Counted from the first letter of the stretch, positions 1 to 7,628 are shown. The stretch: DNA of 23,666 nt from Bacteroidia bacterium (GCA_025996815.1 BNTT01000038.1:1-23666); one strand, 5' to 3'. Made by a program: numbers and translations. Notes: generated by a model not told the origin, from the letters alone.

Positions 1-114
1 GTCGTACTCAACAATGTAAAGAACAAATTGGTACATATCATGTTTGCTCTTGTCAACAGCAAGGAGTTTTATAAAAAAGATTATATTCGCCCTGCAAAAC
101 AAGTGGCAGCTTAA
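1..114 (+). CDS. Transposase C-terminus (partial, probably IS110 family)
   Basis: Frame 1 is open from the window edge to a TAA at 112-114 and encodes 37 residues. They include the stretch NNVKNKLVHIMFALVNSKEF and end in KQVAA. The pattern N-x-x-x-NKL-x-x-x-x-FA-x-x-x-x-x-x-x-Y resembles the last helix of IS110/IS1111-type DEDD transposases, where a small residue, NKLL and FAI occur at similar spacing. That is recall of the family, not an alignment. The start and catalytic part lie outside the window. A second, decayed IS110-like gene occurs at 12921-13118, so this family is present locally. The call as a real gene end is fairly safe; the family assignment is moderate. Confidence 0.55.
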   Translation, partial: VVLNNVKNKLVHIMFALVNSKEFYKKDYIRPAKQVAA

Positions 115-227
115 AAAAAGTTAAATTGATGAATTTTTTTATGATTTTATTTGGATGTTAACATAGAATTCGGCACACACAAAAGAGCTTCCCTTATAAA
201 TTAAGATGCGTTTGCCCTAACGTACGC

Positions 228-471
228 GGGTGCACGACAAATTTCCCTTTCGGAATTGTACACGGGAATATATGGCTTTTGTAGCCCGTAGGGCTTTCAT
301 ATCAATAGAAAAACAGCCCCCCCCGAAATCATTGCCCGTAGGGCATACACGAGGTGAGTGATAGCCCTACGGGCTATGGGGTTGGATAAGGTGCCTGTTT
401 TCTATTGATATGAAAGCCCTACGGGCTATCTACTACGGTGAAAGTAAAAAAGGGAAATTTGTCGTGCACCC
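228..471. repeat. Large imperfect palindrome (244 bp), MITE/REP-like
   Basis: The outer arms 228-250 and 449-471 are perfect 23-bp inverted repeats (one arm begins GGGTGCACGACAAATTTCCC). A second pair, 282-312 and 398-428, is a perfect 31-bp inverted repeat containing TAGCCCGTAGGGC. The centre holds small hairpins of the same core: GCCCGTAGGGC at 334-344 and a 7-bp stem at 361-377. The whole stretch can fold as one long hairpin or cruciform with an unpaired stretch between the two arm pairs. There is no plausible ORF inside. It lies between a transposase end and the promoter of the next unit. A non-autonomous mobile element or a palindromic repeat family is the likeliest reading. Confidence 0.85.
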
Positions 472-485
472 CAAATTTAGAAAAA

Positions 486-517
486 TTTGGTGGTTTAAAA
501 AATAATGCTTACCTTTG
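486..517 (+). promoter_or_regulatory. Bacteroidota promoter upstream of structured RNA and giant gene
   Basis: TTTG at 486-489 is followed after 20 bases by TACCTTTG at 510-517. This matches the Bacteroidota housekeeping pattern of TTTG and TAnnTTTG. Transcription would begin near 524 and run through the structured RNA at 605-781 towards the gene at 843. Confidence 0.7.
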
Positions 518-604
518 CCCCGTGATTTAATAGCAATTAGTAAAAACAATTAAAAAATTATTTATTATGAAGACGTAAATGCAGTAATGCACACATTTTA
601 AGTT

Positions 605-781
605 GGAAAAAGCGTTTAGCTGATATTTTGGTGTTCGAAACTTAGACAATTTCAACATTACCAAAAGTATAAGTGATAACGGTCGCACTGCGAGGTGTGG
701 ACTTAATTCATTTATTGGTAATGTGGGTAGTCTAAGACCTCGAACACGGATAAAATTCAGAATTTTGTCCGCGCTTTTTTT
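605..781 (+). ncRNA. Structured leader or small RNA, family not recognised
   Basis: Several nested helices can be read directly. A closing helix pairs AAAAAGCG (607-614) with CGCTTTTT (772-779). A long hairpin pairs 631-638 with 740-747, 641-647 with 730-736, and 655-663 with 716-724. Its tip holds a small hairpin (682-688 with 695-702). A second short hairpin (747-757 with 761-771) precedes a T run. The closing helix uses the same bases as the T run, so it competes with the terminator and could act as a switch. The long hairpin with internal bulges also recalls 6S-type RNAs, but no family is confirmed. The RNA lies between the promoter at 510 and the start codon at 843, so it is either a free small RNA or an attenuating leader. 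Between the promoter and the RNA there is also a tiny frame of three codons, ATGAAGACGTAA, at 567-578. Confidence 0.6.
747..781 (+). terminator. Intrinsic-terminator-like hairpin ahead of the 1298-aa gene
   Basis: An 11-bp stem (747-757 with 761-771, one G-T pair, loop CAG) is followed by CGC and seven T (775-781). The three-base gap before the T run is slightly long. It lies about 60 bases upstream of the start codon at 843, so it would stop most transcripts from the 510 promoter unless antitermination occurs. Confidence 0.65.
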
Positions 782-842
782 ATGTGTGTATCCTTGAAGG
801 ACAAAAAACAATTATAGTTTAAACACATAAATTAAAAAACAA

Positions 843-3800
843 ATGAAACAGAAATTACAGAAGGCATCCCACGGGATGCTCAATCAAGCGAAACGCTTCT
901 CGCGTTTCATCTTTGCCGCGATGCTGGCGTCTTCGACGCTGCCCGCGTTTGCACAGTCCCTCGCCGGTGCTGTGGTTACGTACACAGGTTCTGCGCTTAC
1001 CTATGATGGCACTGCCAAAACACCGGCAGCCTCAGATTTTACGGTGATTGTTACTGGTACCACATTGACTCCTGGTTCTGACTACGAAATCGCCAACCCC
1101 GGCAGCGATTACAGCAGCAACACAGACGCTGGAAATGCTTCGGTCATCCTTACAGCTGTGGGTGGGAGTAGCTACACTGGTTCTGAAACCGGGGATTTCA
1201 CAATTGACCCGGCTCCGCTTACACTTTCAGGACTGAGCAATCCTGCGAATAGGGATTACGATGGCACCACCGCCAACGTACCTTCTATGGGTACTGCCTC
1301 CCTCCTTGGGGTGGCGTCCGCCGACATAGCAGAGGTAACCCTCGTGCATGGTACGGCGGCGTACACAACCGCAAACGCAGGACCTGGCAATGCTATTATC
1401 CTTAGCGGCTATGGTGTTACCTACGGTTCTGCTAATCCGGCCAACTACAACGCTACCGGTCTGAATGCTTATCCTGGCGGTCTCACGGGTGAGATTGACC
1501 CGGCAACGCTTTCACTTGGAGGACTGAGCAATCCTGCGAGTAGACCTTACGATGGCACCACCAACAACGTACCTTCTATAGGTACTGCCGTCCTCAATGG
1601 GGTGGCGGACGTCGACGCAGGACAGCTAACCCTCACGGTTGGTACGACGGAGTACACAACCGCAAACGCAGGATCTGGCAATGCTATTATCCTTAACGGC
1701 TATAGTGTTAGCAACTACGGTACTGCTAATTCGTCCAACTACGACGCTACCACTCTGACTTCTGCTCTCTCTCTCACGGGTGAGATTACCCCGGCACCGC
1801 TTTCACTTTCAGGACTGACCGACGCTACGTCGAGAACTTACGATGGCACAACCGATGCAACTCCTAACGGTGTTGCCGCCCTCGTTGGGGAGGTGTCCGC
1901 CGACGCAGGACAGCTAACCCTCGCGGCTGGTACGGGGGCATTCGTAAACGCAAACGTAGGAATTGGCAAAGCTATTACCCTTAGCGGCTATAGTGTTAGC
2001 AACTACGGTACTGCTAATTCGTCCAACTACGACGCTAGCGGTCTGAATATTTATCCTGGCGGTCTCACGGGTGATATTACCCCGGCTCCGCTTACAATTA
2101 CAGGACTGACCGGTGCTACGTCGAGAACTTACGATGGCACAACCGATGCATTTCCTAACGGTCCTGCCTCCCTCGTTGGGGTGGCGCTCGCCGACGGAGC
2201 ACAGGTAACCCTCGTGCCTGGCACGGATCATTTCGCAACTAAAGACGTAGGCACAGGCAAAACTATTACCCTCGACTATAGTGTTAACTACGGTACTGCT
2301 CTTCCGGCTAACTACGACGATAGCGGTCTGAATGCTTCTGCTGGCACTCTCACGGGTGATATTACCCCGGCAACTGTCACAGCCACCGTTGTTGCGGAGG
2401 ACAAACCCTATGACGCCACCACTGCGGGAACGATTGATGCATCTCTAACAACATTTAGTCCTTCTCTTTTTGGCTCGGATGATGTAACAGCATTGGGAAC
2501 GGCAACTTTTAGCGATGTCGATGTTGCCAATGGCAAAACGGTTACTTTTACCGGCTTTACACTTGGTGGGTCGGATGCGGGCAACTATACTCTGTCGGGG
2601 GATCCTGCTATCGGGACTGCTAATATCACCGCGGCACCGCTTACCATTCTAGACCCCGGTACGGTTACGCCGAGAGATTTTATAAGTGGCTCAGCAACGG
2701 CGACAGTAACCGGCGTGACATTCCAAGGGTATCAAGGCACCGACGCTAGCCCCGGTCTTGTAATCTCTACTGATTACACCGTTGCCGCGACTTATGACAG
2801 CATCAACGCCGGAAGCAACAGAACTGTTACCGGTGCCGTTTCGCTTGTATCGGGCGGACCCATTGCAAAGAATTACAGCCTTTCGGTTGCTGATGGTGCA
2901 ATTTCCCTGCCGGGTCAGACGATTGGCAAGAACACTGCCGGCGTGACAATCGTGGGGGCTCCGACTTTGAACATAAAAACTCACACGACTCCGGGTGCTT
3001 CCGTCAGTTATTTATTCGATTTGAATAACATCGCGATAAATGAAACCGATGCAGGCACAAGGAACTACCGCAACGAGACACCTACCGATGGAACCGGCAG
3101 CGATGATGTTACCTTTGGTACCGTCGGCTTAAGCGGCCCGAACGAACGCAAGTTGAGCTATGACATTACCGCAGGGACGACTAATGCTGGCAACTCCGCA
3201 GAGATTGTTGTTGATATCGAAACGGATAACTATAAGACCACTACGGTGCACTTGCCAATAGCATTTATACCAGGTGCAATAGAAACCCTTGATTTTGGTA
3301 TAACACGCAAGGAGGTAACTTACGGTGCTGCACCATACTTTGCAGCAGCAGAACCAGGTGAAGACAACGTTAACGCCACTGTTTACAGCGTTATCGACCC
3401 ATCCACAGGCTTGCTCTTCCCCGTCGGAGACGAGGTTGCCGAAGTTAATTACCTCGGTAAAGTTACGATTAAAAATGCAGGTCTGGCAATCATTAAGGCG
3501 GAAATAACAGCTGCCGGAGGTAATTCCGGAGCAGAAGCAAGTTATGAGCTTAATGTGCTTCCGGCACGCCTCACTGTGACAGCATTGTCTCAAACTATCG
3601 AGAGAGGTGTCGGTCCTATTGACTTTGTTGCTTCTCCTACTACTGTGGTATACAGTGGCTTTGTGAACGGAGACGGTCAAAGCGATTTGGATGTGCCGCC
3701 CGTACTGGATTGTGCCAATCTTTATGATACGGTGGACGAGTTTCCTGGTGAAATTACTTTCGCGACGGAAGCAGCGGACAGAAACTACATCGTGACCTCT

Positions 3801-4739
3801 ATAGACAGCACACTGTTCGTAGCCGATGTTCCGACTATAGATGATGTTACGACTGCACCCGGCGACTCAAAGATAACGGTGACGGTTGCCGCAAGTCCCA
3901 ACTACTCTGCAATTGACAATTACAAAGTGACGTTGACAGAAGTAGGCGCACCACTCAATGTTCTGACGTTCAACGGAACGACCAGTCCGATCGAAGTACG
4001 GGCAACCAATGGAGTAACTTATGACGTTGAAGTAGATGTACATAATAGTATAGGTTGGAGTTCAATTGTAGCGACATACCCTGCTGTTCAAGCAACACCT
4101 ACTGCAGAGGAAACAAGGGCAGCGACACCACCGAGCAACATCGTTGCCACAGCAGACACAGCTAAGGCAAGGGTAACGTTCACCGCCGCCGATCCGGGCA
4201 TTCCAGCCAAGAGAATCACCGGTTACACGGTAAGGTCAACCCCTCATGGCATCGAAGAAACCGGCACGGGAACCTCCATCATAGTAACCGGCTTGACCCC
4301 CGACACCACCTACACCTTCAAGGTAACGGTAAACTTTGGCGATGGAACGAGTATGACATCTGTCGCTTCCAGTGCGGTAACGATTCTGGCACCGGCAACA
4401 GATCCGACAGACCCGACAGATCCAACAGACCCGACAGATCCGACAGATCCGACAGATCCAACAGATCCAACAGACCCAACGGATCCGACAGATCCAACGG
4501 ACATTAACAACGTGGAAGAAGTTGCAACAGCGAAGTTGTATCCCAACCCTGCAACCGAAATCGTAACAATCGCCGGCTTGCAAGGCAACGAAACAATACG
4601 CTTCTATGATGCAAACGGTCGCACAGTGCTCACGCACAATGCAACAGGTTCTACGGAAGTTATTCCGGTAAGCCAATTGCAAAAAGGCATTTACATCGTG
4701 CGCATTGGCACAAAAGCATTGAAGTTAATGAAGATTTGA
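843..4739 (+). CDS. Giant repeat-rich secreted protein with T9SS type A sorting domain
   Basis: The product has 1298 residues. A basic N-terminus and hydrophobic core end in AFA-Q (cleavage near 37/38), a type I signal peptide. Residues about 43-122 are an Ig-like module with TYDGTAKTP. From about 123 to 508 come four near-identical YDG-type units of roughly 96 residues (each with YDGTT and a later NY[DN]), then diverged units to about 690. Residues about 813-995 look like further bacterial Ig/MBG-type modules. Two fibronectin III-like domains lie near 996-1080 and 1096-1180. A (TDP)11-TD linker (1186-1220) leads to a C-terminal T9SS sorting domain (about 1225-1298) with LYPNPA, a central DANGR and a final KGIYIVRI...KLMKI. 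It should be exported by Sec and T9SS and displayed on or released from the cell surface, probably as an adhesin or matrix protein. No catalytic domain was seen. The start follows an A-rich leader typical of this phylum. Confidence 0.9.
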   Translation: MKQKLQKASHGMLNQAKRFSRFIFAAMLASSTLPAFAQSLAGAVVTYTGSALTYDGTAKTPAASDFTVIVTGTTLTPGSDYEIANPGSDYSSNTDAGNASVILTAVGGSSYTGSETGDFTIDPAPLTLSGLSNPANRDYDGTTANVPSMGTASLLGVASADIAEVTLVHGTAAYTTANAGPGNAIILSGYGVTYGSANPANYNATGLNAYPGGLTGEIDPATLSLGGLSNPASRPYDGTTNNVPSIGTAVLNGVADVDAGQLTLTVGTTEYTTANAGSGNAIILNGYSVSNYGTANSSNYDATTLTSALSLTGEITPAPLSLSGLTDATSRTYDGTTDATPNGVAALVGEVSADAGQLTLAAGTGAFVNANVGIGKAITLSGYSVSNYGTANSSNYDASGLNIYPGGLTGDITPAPLTITGLTGATSRTYDGTTDAFPNGPASLVGVALADGAQVTLVPGTDHFATKDVGTGKTITLDYSVNYGTALPANYDDSGLNASAGTLTGDITPATVTATVVAEDKPYDATTAGTIDASLTTFSPSLFGSDDVTALGTATFSDVDVANGKTVTFTGFTLGGSDAGNYTLSGDPAIGTANITAAPLTILDPGTVTPRDFISGSATATVTGVTFQGYQGTDASPGLVISTDYTVAATYDSINAGSNRTVTGAVSLVSGGPIAKNYSLSVADGAISLPGQTIGKNTAGVTIVGAPTLNIKTHTTPGASVSYLFDLNNIAINETDAGTRNYRNETPTDGTGSDDVTFGTVGLSGPNERKLSYDITAGTTNAGNSAEIVVDIETDNYKTTTVHLPIAFIPGAIETLDFGITRKEVTYGAAPYFAAAEPGEDNVNATVYSVIDPSTGLLFPVGDEVAEVNYLGKVTIKNAGLAIIKAEITAAGGNSGAEASYELNVLPARLTVTALSQTIERGVGPIDFVASPTTVVYSGFVNGDGQSDLDVPPVLDCANLYDTVDEFPGEITFATEAADRNYIVTSIDSTLFVADVPTIDDVTTAPGDSKITVTVAASPNYSAIDNYKVTLTEVGAPLNVLTFNGTTSPIEVRATNGVTYDVEVDVHNSIGWSSIVATYPAVQATPTAEETRAATPPSNIVATADTAKARVTFTAADPGIPAKRITGYTVRSTPHGIEETGTGTSIIVTGLTPDTTYTFKVTVNFGDGTSMTSVASSAVTILAPATDPTDPTDPTDPTDPTDPTDPTDPTDPTDPTDPTDINNVEEVATAKLYPNPATEIVTIAGLQGNETIRFYDANGRTVLTHNATGSTEVIPVSQLQKGIYIVRIGTKALKLMKI
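1210..2370 (+). repeat. Four tandem ~290-bp repeats coding YDG-type domains
   Basis: Unit boundaries are marked by CCGGCNNCGCTTNCA-like sequence near 1210, 1499, 1791 and 2082, with a diverged fifth unit from about 2368. The units share long stretches at the DNA level, for example the 'NYGTANSSNYDA' coding segment near 1720-1755 and 2005-2035. Such conservation allows recombination between units and change in unit number. Confidence 0.85.
4398..4502 (+). repeat. 9-bp in-frame tandem repeat coding a (Thr-Asp-Pro)n linker
   Basis: Eleven TDP codon triplets plus a final TD occupy 105 bases, built from variants of ACAGATCCG. They form a flexible acidic linker between the fibronectin-like part and the T9SS sorting domain. 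Copy number can change without breaking the frame. Long open frames on the opposite strand here (GSV repeats) are by-products. Confidence 0.9.
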
Positions 4740-4759
4740 TAAAAAATAAATCTATTGTG

Positions 4760-4799
4760 CAGCAGAGGCGAAGTGATTTCGACTCTGCTGTTTTTTTTT
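4760..4799 (+). terminator. Rho-independent terminator of the giant gene
   Basis: CAGCAGAG (4760-4767) pairs with CTCTGCTG (4783-4790), extended inside by CGAA with TTCG (4769-4772 with 4778-4781). Nine T follow at 4791-4799. It starts 20 bases after the stop codon. Confidence 0.92.
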
Positions 4800-4800
4800 A

Positions 4801-5090
4801 ATGATTATCCGCAATCATACCACTTGGCGTTCGCTCCGTGTCCCGCAGGGACAGCACTTTATTAACCGTATGCTTTAGCTTACGGTACGGGAATGACAAC
4901 AACCTCATAGTCCCGCAGGGGACGACACATTGATATAGCCAATAAAGTGTCGTCCCATGCGGGACTTGAGAGAGTATGGGTTAGTCTTGTCCGTAAGCTA
5001 AAGCATACGGTTAATAAAGTGCTGTCCTTGCAGGACAAAGCCACAAATTACTTTATGATGCTATTTAGTGGTATGATTGCGGATAATCAT
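4801..5090. repeat. Composite giant palindrome (290 bp)
   Basis: Three nested inverted repeats are visible. The outer arms 4801-4823 and 5068-5090 are a perfect 23-bp match. The middle arms 4851-4885 and 4991-5025 are a perfect 35-bp match. The inner hairpin 4909-4928 with 4947-4966 has 19 of 20 bases paired. The cores are GTCCCGCAGGGAC-like. No credible coding sequence was found inside; open frames there are chance. It begins directly after the terminator of the giant gene. In design (nested arms, CCCGNAGGG-type cores) it resembles the element at 228-471, though the arm sequences differ. Confidence 0.9.
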
Positions 5091-5119
5091 AAAAAAGAAT
5101 TAAATCGAAAAAAACTTGC

Positions 5120-5149
5120 TTGTTTATTCAAAAATATTTTGTATCTTTG
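5120..5149 (+). promoter_or_regulatory. Promoter of the 103-aa secreted protein
   Basis: TTG at 5120-5122, a 19-base spacer and TATCTTTG at 5142-5149 match the Bacteroidota consensus. Transcription would start near 5156, which excludes an upstream ATG at 5120 and supports the start at 5183. Confidence 0.8.
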
Positions 5150-5182
5150 CAGCCGAAAAGTAATTGTTTAAAAAATGGTTTG

Positions 5183-5494
5183 ATGAAGCGTACTTTACTC
5201 TTGGTTTTATATATGATGAGCATCGCTCCGATGACCCTTGTTGCACAAAGCGACAAGGGACGGAGTGGTGTGATTGTCGGGGAGGTGCCGCCGCCGGAGT
5301 TGAATGTGACGGACAATGTTGTGCACGTCCGCCATGCGATTGTCGGCTCCAAATTGGAAATTTTTACGATTGTGGGCAACCGCGTGCGCCTGATTGAGAT
5401 GAAAACTACCGATGAATTTTATCCGCTTAACCTTCCGAAGGGCATCTATATCTTCAAATTAGAAAACACCGTCCGCAAATTTATCATTAGATAA
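5183..5494 (+). CDS. Small secreted protein with a short T9SS-CTD-like C-terminus
   Basis: The product has 103 residues. MKRTLLLVLYMMSIAPMTLVAQ is a signal peptide with likely cleavage after VA (21/22). Residues 52-103 hold short beta-strand patterns: KLEIFTIVGNRV, then YPLNLPKGIYIFKL and a final VRKFIIR. This order (strand, G-N-R turn, L-x-KGIYI-x-K-x, basic end) is the one seen in T9SS type A sorting domains, but the usual YPNP segment is missing. It could be a minimal T9SS client that is little more than a sorting signal, or a small periplasmic protein of similar fold. An in-frame ATG at 5120 would add 21 residues and spoil the signal peptide; the promoter position also argues against it. 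It converges with the minus-strand gene ending 29 bases away. Function unknown. Confidence 0.75.
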   Translation: MKRTLLLVLYMMSIAPMTLVAQSDKGRSGVIVGEVPPPELNVTDNVVHVRHAIVGSKLEIFTIVGNRVRLIEMKTTDEFYPLNLPKGIYIFKLENTVRKFIIR

Positions 5495-5523
5495 ACGGGA
5501 CGAATAGAAAAAAAGTTCCCCTT

Positions 5524-7539
5524 TTACTGTTGTATCGACCCTTTTAGTTCAAGAATTTGCACCGCCACATCGTCTAAATCCAGGATACCGATATTGGGGA
5601 GTTTTCTCAGCGCATTCCCAATCACCGCCATTGACGCATCGTCGCCGATGGAGTCGAGCGCGGCTCTGAATTTGGACTGTTTGACGGAATAGACCTCGTT
5701 GTATTCTCGCAACGATTTTATGTCGCCTTCGATGATGGCGTTGCGGATGGCAATGGCGTTTTCCACCTTTTGGATAATGATTTTCCGCGAGTTGTTTTGC
5801 ACCTTTCTATCCTCGCCGGCTGCCCATTCCCGCAGGAAATCTTTGATAAATCCTTGCGATTCCGGCTCTTTCAATTCGCACGCCTCCCTGTATTGGGTCA
5901 ATTTGTCCAAATTAAGTTCTGTTTCGCGGGCATATCTCAGGATGGAAACGACATCCACATACTTGTAGGGGTCTTCGGGCTTGAGCGCTTCTTTAAGCAT
6001 CGGCAGACCGGACGACACGCCCAATAGAATTGCCACAGCACACAGCGAGATGACTGCCGCTTTAAACAGTGTGCGCGGTTTTTTCAGATATTCAGCCTCC
6101 CAATAGCCGTCATACAGCTTGCCGTTGATGGTTTTTTCGTCTTTCACCAGGTTCCATTGAATGAAATTATATCTCTTGTGCGGCTCCGGTTCTTCCGGCT
6201 CCAGCGGCTCCTCTTCTTCCAGCGCAGAAACTTCGGTAACGCCATCCATTATTCGTCCATAGTCGCCCGCATCAATATAATAGTTCCGTATGACTGGGGG
6301 CGGTGGAGGTGGTGGAGGTTCTTCCTTTTTTCCATTTGTCCGCGCAAAAGAGTCTGTTTCGAGAAAAATTTCCACCGGCTCCAAGCGGTATCCTGTTACT
6401 TTGGCTTCAAGTTTCCAATCGCCACTCACGTCGTCGCCCAGCAGGATAACTTTTTCTTGATGCGGTATGGGCGGCGGCTGATTTGGTGCGGCTTCCACAA
6501 CCGGTGCGGGTTCTACAACCGGCTCGCTTCCCGCAACCGGCGCGCTTTCCGCAGGAGGCGGTGTGTCTGCTACGGGAGATGTGGGTGATGTGGGTGATAT
6601 GCCCGATGCGACTGGTACAGGCTCCACGGGCGGCACGTTGGTAATCGGTCGCACAAGGGGTATCAATCGGGAGGGGTCAATTGGTCTGATGAAGATTCGT
6701 TTGCTTCTGTCGTCAAAAGTGACATAATTCCGGAGATTAGGCTCGTCCCAATGATGCGCAATGGTGCAATCCTGGCAGTTGCGCTTTTTGTATGTTATCT
6801 CGAATCGTCCTTTTTTGCCTACGGTGTTTCCGGGGATTTGTATCACGCCGTTTACCCGCACGTCGGCGGTGATATTGCTGTTCGTGGGGATGCCACTGAC
6901 CAGCATATATTCCGGATTGTCCAAATCAATGGTTCCGGTGAGGTCTTCCAGCGGATTATGAAGCAAAGCCGTGAGCGGGTTTTGAGGACTGCCTTTCAGG
7001 TTGCTGCTCACAAAAAAGACCTGTCTATATTTCTTATATGCTTTCCAGAAGGGGTCGTCGAGATATCTTTCGATGTCGTTGCAATAAATAAATGCCGCTT
7101 CACTCACCCCTCTGGTGAACGATTGGAAGCCGACGGTTGTCGTTTGAGCGTCGTATTCAGCCAAAACGCCCTCCACCTCAAACGGGCTCCAATTTTCTTG
7201 AACATTCGCCAAATAATTTGTCGGGGCATATTCGGCACAGTATTTGGATAGCATTTTATCCAGCAACTCTTTAACTTTATGCCCGCTCAACTTCCTGCAT
7301 GGGAGAACGTTCAAAGAAACGGCAACGTTGCCGATGACCGTCCGCATGCTATCGTAGATTATTCTGTATTTTGAAAAAATACAGCCGCCACTATCAAATG
7401 CGATAGAATAAACCTCTCCGCCCACTGCTTCTTCGTTGGTGGTAGGCGTGCTAACATCACTGACCACAAAGGGCGCAGAAGAAGCGACAGGGTAAAATAT
7501 ACGCCACCCACCTCTTGTTCCATGAATTATGAGTCTCAT
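5524..7539 (-). CDS. Unrecognised 671-aa single-TM protein with proline-rich linkers
   Basis: I do not recognise this family. The N-terminal ~300 residues look globular and mixed alpha/beta, beginning MRLIIHGTRGGWRIFYPV, with no signal peptide and with a Cys pair in RNCQDCTIAHHW. Residues about 305-355 are rich in Pro, Val, Ala and Glu. A small beta-rich part follows (about 358-400, containing GDWKLEAKVTGY). Then come eight consecutive prolines near 407-414 and an acidic stretch. One hydrophobic segment, FKAAVISLCAVAILLGVSSG, lies near 490-510. The last ~160 residues are charged and probably helical. The absence of a signal peptide and a central TM suggest a cytoplasmic N-terminal domain anchored in the inner membrane. 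The start is supported by AAGGA eight bases upstream and a promoter box at 7587-7594. It stands alone, with its own promoter and a convergent neighbour. A role in signalling or defence is possible but nothing in the sequence proves it. Confidence 0.85.
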   Translation of the reverse strand: MRLIIHGTRGGWRIFYPVASSAPFVVSDVSTPTTNEEAVGGEVYSIAFDSGGCIFSKYRIIYDSMRTVIGNVAVSLNVLPCRKLSGHKVKELLDKMLSKYCAEYAPTNYLANVQENWSPFEVEGVLAEYDAQTTTVGFQSFTRGVSEAAFIYCNDIERYLDDPFWKAYKKYRQVFFVSSNLKGSPQNPLTALLHNPLEDLTGTIDLDNPEYMLVSGIPTNSNITADVRVNGVIQIPGNTVGKKGRFEITYKKRNCQDCTIAHHWDEPNLRNYVTFDDRSKRIFIRPIDPSRLIPLVRPITNVPPVEPVPVASGISPTSPTSPVADTPPPAESAPVAGSEPVVEPAPVVEAAPNQPPPIPHQEKVILLGDDVSGDWKLEAKVTGYRLEPVEIFLETDSFARTNGKKEEPPPPPPPPVIRNYYIDAGDYGRIMDGVTEVSALEEEEPLEPEEPEPHKRYNFIQWNLVKDEKTINGKLYDGYWEAEYLKKPRTLFKAAVISLCAVAILLGVSSGLPMLKEALKPEDPYKYVDVVSILRYARETELNLDKLTQYREACELKEPESQGFIKDFLREWAAGEDRKVQNNSRKIIIQKVENAIAIRNAIIEGDIKSLREYNEVYSVKQSKFRAALDSIGDDASMAVIGNALRKLPNIGILDLDDVAVQILELKGSIQQ

Positions 7540-7586
7540 CGTGTCCTTGTTTATTTAGCTTTTTGCATAAACATCCAAATTTTCTG

Positions 7587-7594
7587 CAAAGGTA
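7587..7594 (-). promoter_or_regulatory. -7 box for the 671-aa gene
   Basis: On the minus strand TACCTTTG lies about 48 bases upstream of the start codon at 7539. No clear TTG was found at the expected upstream distance, so this is a -7 box call only. Confidence 0.6.
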
Positions 7595-7600
7595 CAATAT

Positions 7601-7628
7601 AATTATGAATTATGAATTATGAATTGTG
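7601..7628. repeat. 7-bp microsatellite, four copies of AATTATG
   Basis: Three perfect copies of AATTATG and a fourth with one change (AATTGTG) lie immediately upstream (minus strand) of the promoter box at 7587-7594. Copy-number change here would alter the spacing of any upstream promoter element. Confidence 0.8.

Noticed and set aside
527..811. Minus-strand open frame of 94 codons
   Set aside because: It lies across the structured RNA and terminator; its sequence follows the hairpin arms and has no credible upstream signals.
505..842. tmRNA, SRP RNA, RNase P RNA or a known riboswitch at the structured RNA
   Set aside because: None of their conserved core sequences (for example the tmRNA tRNA-like ends or the SRP GGAAG/tetraloop region) was found.
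4236..4682. Two long minus-strand open frames rich in GSV or CRIC repeats
   Set aside because: They are antisense readings of the 9-bp TDP-coding repeat inside the T9SS gene; no start signals and low-complexity composition.
4947..5171. Plus-strand open frame of 74 codons inside the composite palindrome
   Set aside because: It reads through inverted-repeat arms and overlaps the next promoter; no protein-like pattern.
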